From assembly GCA_019635355.1 (NCBI GenBank), contig JAHBZQ010000001.1, positions 2,046,001 to 2,110,000 of the forward strand: a DNA stretch of 64,000 nt, in the 5' to 3' direction. The stretch's first letter is position 1, and the number at the start of each line of letters is the position of its first letter. Of this stretch, positions 15,921-25,079 are shown one piece after another. The translations under genes and the position numbers were made by a program. The notes under the pieces were generated by a model. That model was not told where the DNA came from. It made no database searches and was given only the letters and a program-made list of their open reading frames with translations. The stretch is from Rhizobacter sp. (GTDB lineage Bacteria; Pseudomonadota; Gammaproteobacteria; Burkholderiales; Burkholderiaceae_C).

Positions 15921-17471
15921 ATGACACTCAACAACGTTTCCGTTTCCCGCAAGCTCTGGGGCGCCATCCTGCTGCTGCTCGCCGCCATGTTCTCCATCGC
16001 CCTGCTGGCCGCCTACGCCGCCGCGAGCGTGCAGGCCGACTCGGCCCGCCAGGTCGCCCTGACGCACGACCTGATCGAACGCTCGGCCATCTGGAAAGGG
16101 ATGACCGACACCGCCGTCACCCGCGGCATGGCCAACGCCATCAGCAGCGATCCGGCCGTGGGCGAGCTCTTCAAGGAAAACCTCGCCAACGACGCGAAGA
16201 AGATCACCGCGCTGCGCGCCGAGATCGGCAAGCTCGCCACCACCGAGGCCGACAAGGCCACCATGAAGACCGTGGCCGAGAAGGGCGCGCTGCTCGTGGC
16301 CGCCAGCAAGAAGGCCACCGAGCTCGTGACCGCCGGCGACCGCGCCGCCGTGACCGCCCATGTGAAGGGCGAATACGCACAGACCGCCGCCGGCTACCTG
16401 GGCGCCATCGACGCATTCGTCGAACTGCAGCGCGAGAAGGGCACGCAGGCCGTGGCCGATGCCGCGCAAGCCCGCCAGCGCATCCTCGTCGCCGGCTTCG
16501 GCGGCGCCGGCCTGGTGATCGCCCTCGGCATGCTCGTGGCGGCCACGCTCGTGCGCAGCATCCGCCACCCGCTGAACGAATCCATCCGCGTGGCCGGTGC
16601 CATCGCCGAAGGCGACCTCACGCAGAACATCTCGACGAACCGCCGCGACGAGTTCGGCTCGCTGATGCGCGCCCTGCAGCACATGAACGAATCGCTGGGC
16701 CGCGTGGTGGGCAACGTGCGCGCGTCGACCGACAGCATCAGCACCGCCTCGGCCGAGATCGCCACAGGCAACACCGACTTGTCGAGCCGCACCGAGCAGA
16801 CCGCGAGCAACCTGCAGCAGGCCGCGAGCTCGATGGAGCAACTCACCGGCACCGTGCGCCAGAGCGCCGACTCGGCCCGCCAGGCCAACCAGCTCGCCTC
16901 GTCGGCCGCCGAAGTGGCGCAGCGCGGCGGCAGCGTGGTCTCGCAGGTCGTCTCGACCATGGACGAGATCAACGCCAGCTCGAAGAAGATCGCCGACATC
17001 ATCGGCGTGATCGACGGCATCGCCTTCCAGACCAACATCCTCGCGCTGAACGCCGCGGTGGAAGCCGCCCGTGCCGGCGAGCAGGGCCGCGGCTTCGCCG
17101 TGGTGGCGGGTGAAGTGCGCTCGCTGGCCCAGCGCAGTGCCGAGGCCGCCCGCGAGATCAAGGGCCTGATCGGCAGCTCGGTCGACAAGGTGGAAGCCGG
17201 CTCACGCCTGGTCGCCGATGCCGGCGCCACGATGAACGAGATCGTGGGCTCGGTGCAGCGCGTGACCGACATCATCGGCGAGATCACCGCCGCTTCCAGC
17301 GAGCAATCCGACGGCATCGGCCAGATCAACGTGGCCGTGACCCAGCTCGACCAGATGACACAGCAGAACGCCGCGCTGGTGGAAGAGTCGGCCGCCGCGG
17401 CCGAATCGCTGCGCGAGCAGGCCCACAAGCTGGCCGAGGTGGTGTCCATCTTCCGGGTGGCGCGCGCCTGA
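15921..17471 (+). CDS. Methyl-accepting chemotaxis protein 5
   Basis: 516 residues. Membrane segments ~14-34 and ~190-212. The periplasmic part contains GMTDTAVTRGMANAI and an FKENLANDAKKITALRAEIG helix, resembling sensor domains of cytochrome c/tetratricopeptide-free MCPs of this group; no haem motif is present. HAMP (AGAIAEGDLTQNISTNRRDE) and a standard signalling hairpin follow. The protein stops at FRVARA with no tether. It lies downstream of the cheW terminator, so it needs its own promoter, which I could not identify. Receptor 6 follows 39 bp later. Confidence 0.95.
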   Translation: MTLNNVSVSRKLWGAILLLLAAMFSIALLAAYAAASVQADSARQVALTHDLIERSAIWKGMTDTAVTRGMANAISSDPAVGELFKENLANDAKKITALRAEIGKLATTEADKATMKTVAEKGALLVAASKKATELVTAGDRAAVTAHVKGEYAQTAAGYLGAIDAFVELQREKGTQAVADAAQARQRILVAGFGGAGLVIALGMLVAATLVRSIRHPLNESIRVAGAIAEGDLTQNISTNRRDEFGSLMRALQHMNESLGRVVGNVRASTDSISTASAEIATGNTDLSSRTEQTASNLQQAASSMEQLTGTVRQSADSARQANQLASSAAEVAQRGGSVVSQVVSTMDEINASSKKIADIIGVIDGIAFQTNILALNAAVEAARAGEQGRGFAVVAGEVRSLAQRSAEAAREIKGLIGSSVDKVEAGSRLVADAGATMNEIVGSVQRVTDIIGEITAASSEQSDGIGQINVAVTQLDQMTQQNAALVEESAAAAESLREQAHKLAEVVSIFRVARA

Positions 17472-17510
17472 CGGCGCGCACACAGATCGCACAGACCCAC
17501 AAGAGCAAAT

Positions 17511-19055
17511 ATGACCGGCCTGAACAATCTGAAGATGCGCACCCGCCTCGGGCTGGGGTTCGGCGCCGTGCTCGCCCTGCTGCTGGTGATGACCGGCGTG
17601 GCCTACGTGCAGATGGAGCGCACCGCGCAGGCGTTGGACGACCTCGCGGCCAGCAGCCAGCGGGCCAGCCTCGTCACCGAGTGGCGCAGCAAGACGCAGC
17701 TCAACCTCGCACGCACCATCGCCATCGCCAAGGCGAGCGGCCAGCCCGACGTCGAGGCCTACTTCGAGCCGCTGATGAAGGTGACCACGCAAGAGATCAC
17801 CGCCCTCAAGGAGAAGCTCGACAAGCGCCTCACCGGCGATCTGTCGCGGCAGCTGGTGCAAGAGATCGCCACGCGGCGCGACACCTACGTCGAGCTGCGC
17901 AAGCAGATGCAGGCGCACGTGAAGGCGGCCGATCCGTTCGCCGTGGAAGCCCTGCTCAAGGAAAAGCTGCTGCCGGCCGCCGACGCCTACCTGGCGGCGA
18001 TGGACGCGCTGCAGAAGGCCGAGCGCGACGGTGCCGACGCCGAAGAAGCCGCCCTGCGCGGCAAGCTGGCCCTGGCCAAGGGCGTGCTGATTGCGCTCGC
18101 GCTGGCCAGCCTCGCGGTGGGCGCCGGCATGGCCTTCGTGATCACCCGCTCGGTGGTGCTGCCGGTGCACGAGGCGGTGCGCGCCGCGACCGCCATCGCC
18201 GCCAACGACCTCTCGCACACCGTGAACTCGCCGCGCCGCGACGAGATGGGTGACCTGCTGCGCGCACTCAACACCATGCAGGTCTCGCTGAGCGGCGTGA
18301 TCGGCCAGGTGCGCCACGCCACCGACAGCATCACCACCGCCTCGGCCGAGATCGCCTCGGGCAACAGCGACCTCTCCTCACGCACCGAGCAGGCCGCGAG
18401 CAACCTACAGCAAACGGCCAGTTCCATGGAAGAGCTCACCGCCACGGTGAAGCACAGCGCTGACTCGGCGCGCCAGGCCAATCAACTGGCGGCGTCGGCC
18501 GCCGAAGTGGCGCAGCGCGGCGGCAGCGTCGTCTCGCAGGTCGTGTCGACCATGGACGAGATCAATGCCAGCTCGAAGAAGATCGCCGACATCATCGGCG
18601 TGATCGACGGCATCGCCTTCCAGACCAACATCCTCGCGTTGAACGCCGCGGTGGAAGCGGCGCGTGCCGGTGAACAAGGCCGTGGCTTCGCGGTCGTGGC
18701 CGGCGAGGTGCGCTCGCTCGCGCAGCGCAGTGCCGAAGCGGCGCGCGAGATCAAGGGCCTGATCGGCAGCTCGGTCGACAAGGTCGAGGCGGGATCGCGC
18801 CTGGTGGCCGATGCCGGCGCCACGATGACCGAGATCGTGAACTCGGTGCAGCGCGTGACCGACATCATCGGCGAGATCAGCACCGCGTCTTCGGAGCAGA
18901 GCGACGGCATCGGTCAGGTCAACGTGGCGGTGACGCAGCTCGACCAGATGACGCAGCAGAACGCCGCGCTGGTGGAAGAGTCGGCCGCCGCCGCCGAGTC
19001 GCTGCGCGAGCAGGCGCATCGGCTGGCGGGCGTGGTGTCGGTGTTCAAGGTCTGA
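17511..19055 (+). CDS. Methyl-accepting chemotaxis protein 6
   Basis: 514 residues. Membrane segments ~12-33 (LGLGFGAVLALLLVMTGVAYV) and ~188-209, with a periplasmic four-helix-bundle type sensor that includes EWRSKTQLNLARTIAIAKAS. HAMP (ATAIAANDLSHTVNSPRRDE) and the signalling hairpin with the conserved tip follow; it ends VVSVFKV without a tether. Its last 11 bp overlap the 3' end of the convergent TerC gene, so the two messages share antisense ends. Confidence 0.95.
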   Translation: MTGLNNLKMRTRLGLGFGAVLALLLVMTGVAYVQMERTAQALDDLAASSQRASLVTEWRSKTQLNLARTIAIAKASGQPDVEAYFEPLMKVTTQEITALKEKLDKRLTGDLSRQLVQEIATRRDTYVELRKQMQAHVKAADPFAVEALLKEKLLPAADAYLAAMDALQKAERDGADAEEAALRGKLALAKGVLIALALASLAVGAGMAFVITRSVVLPVHEAVRAATAIAANDLSHTVNSPRRDEMGDLLRALNTMQVSLSGVIGQVRHATDSITTASAEIASGNSDLSSRTEQAASNLQQTASSMEELTATVKHSADSARQANQLAASAAEVAQRGGSVVSQVVSTMDEINASSKKIADIIGVIDGIAFQTNILALNAAVEAARAGEQGRGFAVVAGEVRSLAQRSAEAAREIKGLIGSSVDKVEAGSRLVADAGATMTEIVNSVQRVTDIIGEISTASSEQSDGIGQVNVAVTQLDQMTQQNAALVEESAAAAESLREQAHRLAGVVSVFKV

Positions 19056-20046
19056 GCACCGACCCCGTCGCGGCCGGCCCGCCGGCCCGCTCGCGCGTCT
19101 TCCACAGCGAGACCGCCACGCCACCGGCGATGAGGGTCGCCGTCACCCCGAGGCTCACCGCCGCGGGGATCTTGCCGATGATGTTGACCAGGAAGATCTT
19201 GCTGCCGATGAACATCAGCACCAGGGCCAGCGCGTACTTGAGGTAGGCGAAGCGGTGGATCATGGCCGCCAGCGCGAAGTACAGCGCCCGCAGGCCGAGG
19301 ATCGCGAAGATGTTGCTGGTGTAGACCACGAAGGTGTCATCGGTGATCGCGAGGATCGCCGGCACCGAGTCGACCGCGAAGATCAGGTCGGCGAACTCCA
19401 CCATGCACAGCGCCAGGAAGAGCGGCGTGGCCCACGTCACCGCCTTCCCGGTGGCCGGGTCGGGCTCGCGCACGAAGAAGGCGTTGCCCCGCACCTGCGG
19501 CGTCACGCGCATCAGCTTGCGCAGCCACTTGAGCAGCAGGTTCTTCTCGAGGTCGGGCTCGTGGTCCGCCATCCAGAGCATCTTGATGCCGGTGAGCACG
19601 AGGAAGGCACCGAAGACGTACAGCACCCACGCGAACTCGCTGATGAGCGCCGCACCCAGGCCGATCATCAGCGCGCGCAACACGATCACACCCAGGATGC
19701 CCCAGAAGAGCACCCGGTGCTGGTACTGCCGCGGGATCGCGAAGAAGGTGAAGATCATCGCGATGACGAACACGTTGTCCATCGAGAGCGACTTCTCGAT
19801 GATGTAGCCGGTGAAGTATTCGACCCCGCGCTCGGCGCCGAGCTGCCACCACAGCCACACGCCAAAGAGCCCAGCCACGCCGATGTAGCCGGCCGAGAGC
19901 CAGAGACTTTCGCGCACGCCGATCTCGTGGTCGTCTTTGTGCAGCACGCCGAGATCGAGCGCGAGCAGCGTCACCACGATCGCAAGAAAGGCCAGCCACA
20001 GCCACGCCGCCTGGCCCAGGAAGTCCGCGTGGAGGAACTCGGTCAC
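19045..20046 (-). CDS. TerC-family integral membrane protein (Alx-like)
   Basis: 333 residues from a GTG at 20046, chosen because GGGGAGGG lies 6-13 bp upstream and the GTG overlaps the TGA of the preceding gene (GTGA). About eight membrane segments. Family landmarks: LDLGVLHKDDHEIGVRESL, the SLSMDNVFVIAMIF motif, VRALMIGLGAALI-type segment and FADLIFAVDSVPAILAIT, with acidic membrane residues typical of TerC. TerC/Alx proteins export Mn2+ and/or support metal loading during secretion and respond to alkaline pH. Coupling to an HPF-like gene, opposite an NhaR-type regulator, suggests control by Na+/pH stress; this is inference. Confidence 0.9.
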   Translation of the reverse strand: MTEFLHADFLGQAAWLWLAFLAIVVTLLALDLGVLHKDDHEIGVRESLWLSAGYIGVAGLFGVWLWWQLGAERGVEYFTGYIIEKSLSMDNVFVIAMIFTFFAIPRQYQHRVLFWGILGVIVLRALMIGLGAALISEFAWVLYVFGAFLVLTGIKMLWMADHEPDLEKNLLLKWLRKLMRVTPQVRGNAFFVREPDPATGKAVTWATPLFLALCMVEFADLIFAVDSVPAILAITDDTFVVYTSNIFAILGLRALYFALAAMIHRFAYLKYALALVLMFIGSKIFLVNIIGKIPAAVSLGVTATLIAGGVAVSLWKTRERAGGPAATGSVLRP

Positions 20047-20348
20047 GTCGACACCCTCCCCCGCACGGGCAGCTGTTGCCGAAGCCACCGCGCGGCGGCC
20101 CTCCACGCGCGCTGCACGGCCCGCCGCAAGGCGGCGCCCAGGCGGCGCTGGCGCTCTTCCACGTATTCGACATGGCCGTCGGCCATGTGCACCTCGATCA
20201 CGCAGTGGCGCTTCTCGGCCTGGGCCGACACCGCCACGAGCACGGCCGCCACCCGGTGAGCGAACTCCCGGAAGACGTTGCGCACCTCGGCGGCCACCGC
20301 ATGCGCCTGGCCCGGGGGCAGCGCTTCACCGCGAACGACGATCTTCAT
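20043..20348 (-). CDS. Small HPF/RaiA-like ribosome-associated protein (tentative)
   Basis: 101 residues from MKIVVRGEALPPGQAHA, preceded by AAAGGACA. The opening beta strand, the basic middle and the V-I-E-V-H-M-A-D-G-H-V-E strand fit the S30AE/hibernation-factor fold, followed by a helix rich in Arg/Ala (RRAVQRAWRAAARWLRQQL) where HPF proteins have their basic helix. It lacks the C-terminal dimerisation domain of long HPF. Its stop overlaps the start of the TerC gene by 4 bp, so the two are co-translated. The assignment rests on pattern only and could be wrong; the gene itself is well supported by codon use and the ribosome site. Confidence 0.6.
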   Translation of the reverse strand: MKIVVRGEALPPGQAHAVAAEVRNVFREFAHRVAAVLVAVSAQAEKRHCVIEVHMADGHVEYVEERQRRLGAALRRAVQRAWRAAARWLRQQLPVRGRVST

Positions 20349-20423
20349 GGCATGTCCTTTCAAAGAAAAGTCCATTCGACGGCGCTCACTTTAGGCAGCG
20401 GCGATCATCCTGAATAATCGAAA

Positions 20424-20446
20424 TTTCTCGCCAACCATTCGAGAAA
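20424..20446. promoter_or_regulatory. Dyad operator candidate between the NhaR-type gene and the HPF-like/TerC operon
   Basis: TTTCTCG, nine bases, CGAGAAA: a perfect seven-base inverted repeat with LysR-like spacing in the 112-bp divergent gap, ending 14 bp before the regulator's ATG. Likely autoregulatory site of the LysR-family protein. Confidence 0.45.
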
Positions 20447-20460
20447 ACCGGAGGATTCAG

Positions 20461-21384
20461 ATGAACTACAAACACCTTCGCTACTTCTGGACCGTCGTGC
20501 GCGCGGGCGGCGTGCTGCGCGCGAGCGAAGAGCTGCACCTGTCGCCGCAAACGCTGAGCGGGCAGATCAACCTGCTGGAAGAGCGCCTCGGCCGGCCCCT
20601 GCTGCGCAAGGCGGGCCGCAATGTGGAGCCCACCGAGGCTGGCCGCATGGTGATGCAGTACGCCGACGAGATCTTCACGCTCGGCCAGGAGATGGAAGAC
20701 GCCTTGCGCGGCGGCCGCGAGGCGCCCCGCGCGCCGGTGCTGAAGGTCGGCTTCGTCGACTCCGTGCCCAAGGCCATCGCCTACCACGTGCTCGAGCCGG
20801 CCCTGCGCATCGAGCCGGCGCCGCGGCTGCAGTGCCCCGAGGGCAAGCTTCCGGCCTTGATGGCGGATCTCGCGCTGCGCCGCGTCGACCTCGTGGTGTC
20901 GGACGTGATGCTGCCGGGCAACCTGGGCATCAAGGCGTTCACCCACCTGCTCGGCCGCAGCGCGGTGGCCTTCTTCGCGTCCGAGAAGCTGCTGCAGCGA
21001 CACGGCATGACGCTCAGGCAGCTGCGCGCCCGGTTCCCGCAGTCGCTGGAGAAACTGCCGCTGCTGATGCCCGCGGCCGACTCCGCGCTCAGGCCGCGGC
21101 TCGACGCGTGGCTGCGCCGGCATGCCATCGCCTCGCCGATCGCGGGCGAGTTCGATGACACCGCGCTGATGAAGGCCTTCGGGCGCGAGGCGCTCGGCGT
21201 CTTCCCGGCACCCGCCGTGCTCGCCGAGGAGATCACCCGCCAGTTCGAGGTGGCGCGGCTCGGCGTTCCCGACGACCTGATGGAAGAGTTCTACGCGATC
21301 TCGATTGAGCGGCGCATCTCGCACCCGGGCGTCGCGGCCATCACCAAGGCCGCGCGCAGCGAACTCTTCGCCGAGGCCGCTTGA
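20461..21384 (+). CDS. nhaR: LysR-family transcriptional activator, NhaR type
   Basis: 307 residues. The N-terminal winged helix-turn-helix reads MNYKHLRYFWTVVRAGGVLR and SEELHLSPQTLSGQINLLEE, the signature of NhaR rather than general LysR proteins. The effector-binding half contains DLVVSDVMLPGNLGIKAF and ends KAARSELFAEAA. NhaR activates the Na+/H+ antiporter gene and stress genes in E. coli in response to Na+. A GGAGG site is just upstream. No nhaA is present here; instead the divergent neighbours are HPF-like and TerC genes, which are the probable targets through the shared 112-bp region. Confidence 0.88.
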   Translation: MNYKHLRYFWTVVRAGGVLRASEELHLSPQTLSGQINLLEERLGRPLLRKAGRNVEPTEAGRMVMQYADEIFTLGQEMEDALRGGREAPRAPVLKVGFVDSVPKAIAYHVLEPALRIEPAPRLQCPEGKLPALMADLALRRVDLVVSDVMLPGNLGIKAFTHLLGRSAVAFFASEKLLQRHGMTLRQLRARFPQSLEKLPLLMPAADSALRPRLDAWLRRHAIASPIAGEFDDTALMKAFGREALGVFPAPAVLAEEITRQFEVARLGVPDDLMEEFYAISIERRISHPGVAAITKAARSELFAEAA

Positions 21385-21394
21385 AGCGCGCGGA

Positions 21395-23938
21395 TCAGTC
21401 CGCCGCAGCGCGCCTCAAGGTCTCGACCACCGGCCGGCGCAGCACCTCGCGCAGGCCCCACCACCCTGCCCCGAGGGCCAGCAAGGCCCCGGCGGCCCCA
21501 CCCGCGAGCGGCACCCACGGCGACGCACTCCAGGTGAACTGGAAGGCGTACTTCGCCAATGCCCAGCCCACGGCCATGGCCGCGATGGACGCCAGCACGC
21601 CCGCGAGCGCGCCCACGCCGAGCAGCTCGGCCCGCTGCACCTGCGCGAGCAGCTTGCCGCTCGCCCCGAGCGCCCGCATCACCGCAAACTCGCGCGCCCG
21701 CGCCTCGCGCGTTGCGGTGACCGCGGCAAACAGCACCACCAGCCCCGCCGCGAGCGTGAAGGTGAAGAGGAACTCGACCGCGCGCACCACCTGGTCGAGC
21801 ACAGCCTGGATCTGCCCGATCGAGGCCGACACGTCGACGTTGGTGATGTTGGGGAAGTCGCGGCTCAGCGCGTTGTCGAAGCCGGCCGTGGCGGGCGCGC
21901 GGAAGGCGGCGATGTAGGTCGCCGGCACGTCGTCCATGCGGTCGGTCGGGAACATCACGAAGAAGTTGGCCCGCATCGACCCCCAGTCGACCTTGCGCAG
22001 GCTGGTGATGCGGCCCTCGACCATCTGGCCCGCCACGTCGAAGCGCAGCGTGTCGCCGAGCTTCAGGCGCAGCGTCTCGGCCAGGCCCTGCTCGACGCTC
22101 AGCCCGCCCTTCTCTTCGCTGACCCAGCGGCCGGCCGTCACGGTGTTGTGCGTGGGCGCGCTCGCGCTGTGGCTCAGGTTGAACTCGCGGTCGAGCAAGC
22201 GCTTGGCGCGCTCGTCGTCGTAGTCGTCGAGCTTGGCCGGGGTGCCGTTGATCGCCACCAGCCGGCCACGGATCATCGGGTACCAGTCGAACTTCGCGAC
22301 GCCACCCGCGCGCAGCTTGGCCTGGAAGTCGTCACCCTGCTCGGGCTGGATGTTGATGACGAAACGGTTGGGTGCATCGGGCGGCGTGGCCTGGCGCCAG
22401 CTGGAGATGAGGTCGGTGCGCAGGAGCACCAGCAGCACGAGCGCGAGCAGGCCCACACTGAGCGCCGACACCTGCAGCACCGCGAATGCCGGCCGCGCCG
22501 CGATCTGCCGCGTGGCCAGCACCAGCCAGCGCGGCGCACGCGACTCGGGCACCGCACGGCGCAGCACCTGCACCGCGAGCCACGACAGCAGCGCGAACAC
22601 CGCCACGGCCCCCGCAAAGCCGCCCACGGCGATCAAGCCCAGCTGCAGGTCGGACGACACCGCCAGCAACAAGGCCACGAAGCCCGCCGCGCCCGCGCCG
22701 AGCACGGCGAGCGAGGCGGGTTTCAGCGCACCCACGTCGCGGCGGATCACGCGCAGCGGCGGCACCTGCGAGAGCTGCAGCACCGGCGGCAGCCCGAAGC
22801 CCATCAGCAAGGTGAACCCCACGCCCACGCCGAAGATGGCAGGCCAGGCGGTGGGCAGCGGCAGCGTGGCCGAGACCAGGCCCGACAGCAGCCACACGAA
22901 GACATAGTGCACCGCGAACCCGATGGCCACACCGGCCACGCTCGCGGCCAGGCCCACGAGCGCGAACTCGATCAGGTATTGCAGCGCGATGGTGCGCTGC
23001 GCCTGGCCGAGCACACGCAGCATGGCGCAGTCGTCGAGGTGGCGCTCGGCGAAATCGCGCGCGGCAATGCCCACGGCCACGGCCGCCAGCAGCGCCGCGA
23101 GCAGCGCCACGAGGTTGAGGAATTTCTCGGCGCGGTCGAGTGTCTGGCGCATCTCGGGGCGGCCCGTCTCCAGCGACTCGACGCGCACGCCGCGCACCGT
23201 GCGGCCTTTCACCTGCTCGTCGGCCCAGCGCACGTATTCGCGCACCGGCGCATCGTTGGTGCCGGTGGCCGCCACGGCCATGCGGTAGGTGACGCGGCTG
23301 GCCGGCTGCACGAGCGCAGTGGCCAGCAGGTCGGCCTCGTGCAGCATCACCCGCGGCGCAAAGCTCATGAAGCCGGCGCCGCGGTCGGGCTCGACCACGA
23401 TGACGGCCGCGATCTTGAGCGTGGCGTCGCCCAGCAGCAGGTCGTCGCCGATCTGCAGCAGCAGGCTGTCGAGCAGCGGCGCGTCGACCCACACCGTGCC
23501 GCGCGCCGGGCCGTGCGTCACGGCTTCTTCGGCGCCACCCGTCGTCTGCACCACCCGCAGCGCGCCGCGCAGCGGGTAGGCGTCGCTCACGCTCTTGACC
23601 GACACCAGGCGCGAGTTGCCGCCCTTCTCGTCGGGCGCGCGGCCCATGCTCGGGAAGGCCGCGGTGGCCGCCACCTTGAGGCCGAGGGCCCGCGCCTTCT
23701 GGGTGAAGACGGGCGGCAGCGGCTGGTCGCTCGCGATGATGGCGTCGCCGCCCAGCAGCTGGCGGGCGTCGCGGGCGAGGCCGTGGTTCAGGCGGTCGGC
23801 GAAGAAGCCCACCGCCGTCAAGGCCGCCACGGCGAGCGTCACCGCCACCAGCAGCAGACGCAACTCACCGGCGCGGAAGTCGCGCGCCAGCTGGCGCGAG
23901 GCGAGTTGCCACAGGGAAGCACGGGACTGCACGGACAT
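21395..23938 (-). CDS. FtsX-like ABC transporter permease (YbbP type)
   Basis: 847 residues. The start is ATG 23938 (MSVQSRASLW), with GGAG 8 bp upstream; a TTG 12 bp earlier is in frame. Architecture: N-terminal membrane helix (RLLLVAVTLAVAALTAVGFF), a large periplasmic MacB-type domain with LLGGDAIIASDQPLP, a block of membrane helices, a second periplasmic domain (NRFVINIQPEQ, KFDWYPMIRGRLVAING) and C-terminal FtsX helices (EFLFTFTLAAGLVVLFAAV). YbbP-like permeases pair with a LolD-like ATPase (YbbA) in extraction or export of lipid-linked substrates. No ATPase is adjacent: the next gene upstream is divergent and unrelated. It ends 10 bp from the convergent nhaR stop. Confidence 0.9.
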   Translation of the reverse strand: MSVQSRASLWQLASRQLARDFRAGELRLLLVAVTLAVAALTAVGFFADRLNHGLARDARQLLGGDAIIASDQPLPPVFTQKARALGLKVAATAAFPSMGRAPDEKGGNSRLVSVKSVSDAYPLRGALRVVQTTGGAEEAVTHGPARGTVWVDAPLLDSLLLQIGDDLLLGDATLKIAAVIVVEPDRGAGFMSFAPRVMLHEADLLATALVQPASRVTYRMAVAATGTNDAPVREYVRWADEQVKGRTVRGVRVESLETGRPEMRQTLDRAEKFLNLVALLAALLAAVAVGIAARDFAERHLDDCAMLRVLGQAQRTIALQYLIEFALVGLAASVAGVAIGFAVHYVFVWLLSGLVSATLPLPTAWPAIFGVGVGFTLLMGFGLPPVLQLSQVPPLRVIRRDVGALKPASLAVLGAGAAGFVALLLAVSSDLQLGLIAVGGFAGAVAVFALLSWLAVQVLRRAVPESRAPRWLVLATRQIAARPAFAVLQVSALSVGLLALVLLVLLRTDLISSWRQATPPDAPNRFVINIQPEQGDDFQAKLRAGGVAKFDWYPMIRGRLVAINGTPAKLDDYDDERAKRLLDREFNLSHSASAPTHNTVTAGRWVSEEKGGLSVEQGLAETLRLKLGDTLRFDVAGQMVEGRITSLRKVDWGSMRANFFVMFPTDRMDDVPATYIAAFRAPATAGFDNALSRDFPNITNVDVSASIGQIQAVLDQVVRAVEFLFTFTLAAGLVVLFAAVTATREARAREFAVMRALGASGKLLAQVQRAELLGVGALAGVLASIAAMAVGWALAKYAFQFTWSASPWVPLAGGAAGALLALGAGWWGLREVLRRPVVETLRRAAAD

Positions 23939-24066
23939 GCGGATCTCCAACGAAGTGCGGGCACCTTACCCGATGCAGCAGCTCGATGCGGGCCGATGGG
24001 TGCTGGACTCCGGTCGAACACTGCATGCAAATTGGCCGAACGGTGACACCGGGAGCGGGTGCTTCA

Positions 24067-24918
24067 ATGACCCGCATGGACACCCGCACGTTCCCCGCCC
24101 TCTTCCTCTCGCACGGCTCACCCATGCTGGCGCTGGAGCCCGGCCCGACGGGCCCGTTCCTGCAGTCGCTGGGCAACGCCATCGTGTCGACCTTCGGCCG
24201 GCCGAAGGCCATCCTCGCGGTTTCGGCGCACAGCCTCGCGCGTGAGCCGGTGCTGCTCGCCGGCGCGCAGCATCGCGCCGTGCACGACTTCGGCGGCTTC
24301 CCTGACGCGCTCTACCAGCTGCGCTACGACGCGGCCGGCGCCCCCGCGCTCGCCACCGAGGTGCAGCAGCGGCTCGCCCACGCCGGCTGGCCGGTGCACC
24401 GCGTCGACGAAGGCGGCCTCGACCACGGCATCTGGACCATGCTGCGCTTCATGCGGCCCGAGGCCGACATCCCGGTGCTGCCGCTCGCGTGGGTGCCGTC
24501 GATGCCACCGGCCCGGCAGTTCGCCCTCGGCGAAGCGCTGGCCGAGCTGCGCCAGCAGGGCGTGCTGGTGATGGGCAGCGGCAGCATCACGCACAACCTG
24601 CGCCTCATCTTCGGCGCGCAACGCCCGGCCCTCGATGCGCCGGAAGTGGCCGACAGCGCGGCCTTCCGCCGCTGGATGCACGAGCGCAGCGCCGCACGTG
24701 ACTGGGACGCCCTTTTCGCCTACCGCGAGCACGCACCCAGCGCGAAGGAGATGCACCCGACCGACGAGCACCTGCTGCCCTGGTACGTGGCCGCCGGCGC
24801 GGGCGGTCGCGACACGGTGCCGCAACGCCTTCACGAAGCCGTGACCTACGGCTGCCTGGGCATGGACGCCTACGCCTTCGGGCCAGAGGCTGCATCCCTG
24901 GTGTCGATGCTGCGCTGA
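24067..24918 (+). CDS. Class III extradiol ring-cleavage dioxygenase (4,5-DOPA dioxygenase/YgiD family)
   Basis: 283 residues, the usual length of the family. Metal-ligand region FLSHGSPMLALEPG near the N-terminus with its His; SAHSLAREPVLL; GGLDHGIWTMLRFM with the second conserved His; GSGSITHNLRLI with the third; YREHAPSAKEMHPTDEHLLP near the end. These match LigB-type YgiD/DODA enzymes that open catechol rings such as L-DOPA. Start at 24067 (MTRMDT); 24076 is possible. It runs away from the permease gene with a 128-bp gap. Physiological substrate unknown. Confidence 0.88.
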   Translation: MTRMDTRTFPALFLSHGSPMLALEPGPTGPFLQSLGNAIVSTFGRPKAILAVSAHSLAREPVLLAGAQHRAVHDFGGFPDALYQLRYDAAGAPALATEVQQRLAHAGWPVHRVDEGGLDHGIWTMLRFMRPEADIPVLPLAWVPSMPPARQFALGEALAELRQQGVLVMGSGSITHNLRLIFGAQRPALDAPEVADSAAFRRWMHERSAARDWDALFAYREHAPSAKEMHPTDEHLLPWYVAAGAGGRDTVPQRLHEAVTYGCLGMDAYAFGPEAASLVSMLR

Positions 24919-24938
24919 CCCTTTCAGCGTTCCGCACG

Positions 24939-24965
24939 CGTCGTGTCGGCCGTGCCGGCACGACG
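24939..24965 (+). terminator. Interrupted hairpin after the dioxygenase gene
   Basis: CGTCGTG-tc-GGC-cgt-GCC-gg-CACGACG, 20 bp after the stop codon, with no T tract. A possible terminator or message-stabilising structure in the 161-bp gap before the next gene. Confidence 0.3.
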
Positions 24966-25079
24966 CTCAGCATTCCATCCGCGTCCCCCTCCCTCTTCAT
25001 GGGGAGCCTCACCTCGGCTTCTGGCCAGCGCAGCGCTCCTACCATCCCGCGACCTAAAAAAGCGGGGAGGAAGATGAAG

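Noticed and set aside
7597..19055. Repeated identical ~50-bp segments that might suggest a repeat array
   Set aside because: They are the conserved signalling tips of six separate receptor genes, spaced by kilobases, not CRISPR or tandem repeats.
21305..24046. A 913-codon plus-strand frame opposite the FtsX-type permease
   Set aside because: Low-complexity Arg/His/Gln-rich shadow translation; it also overlaps nhaR. Not a gene.
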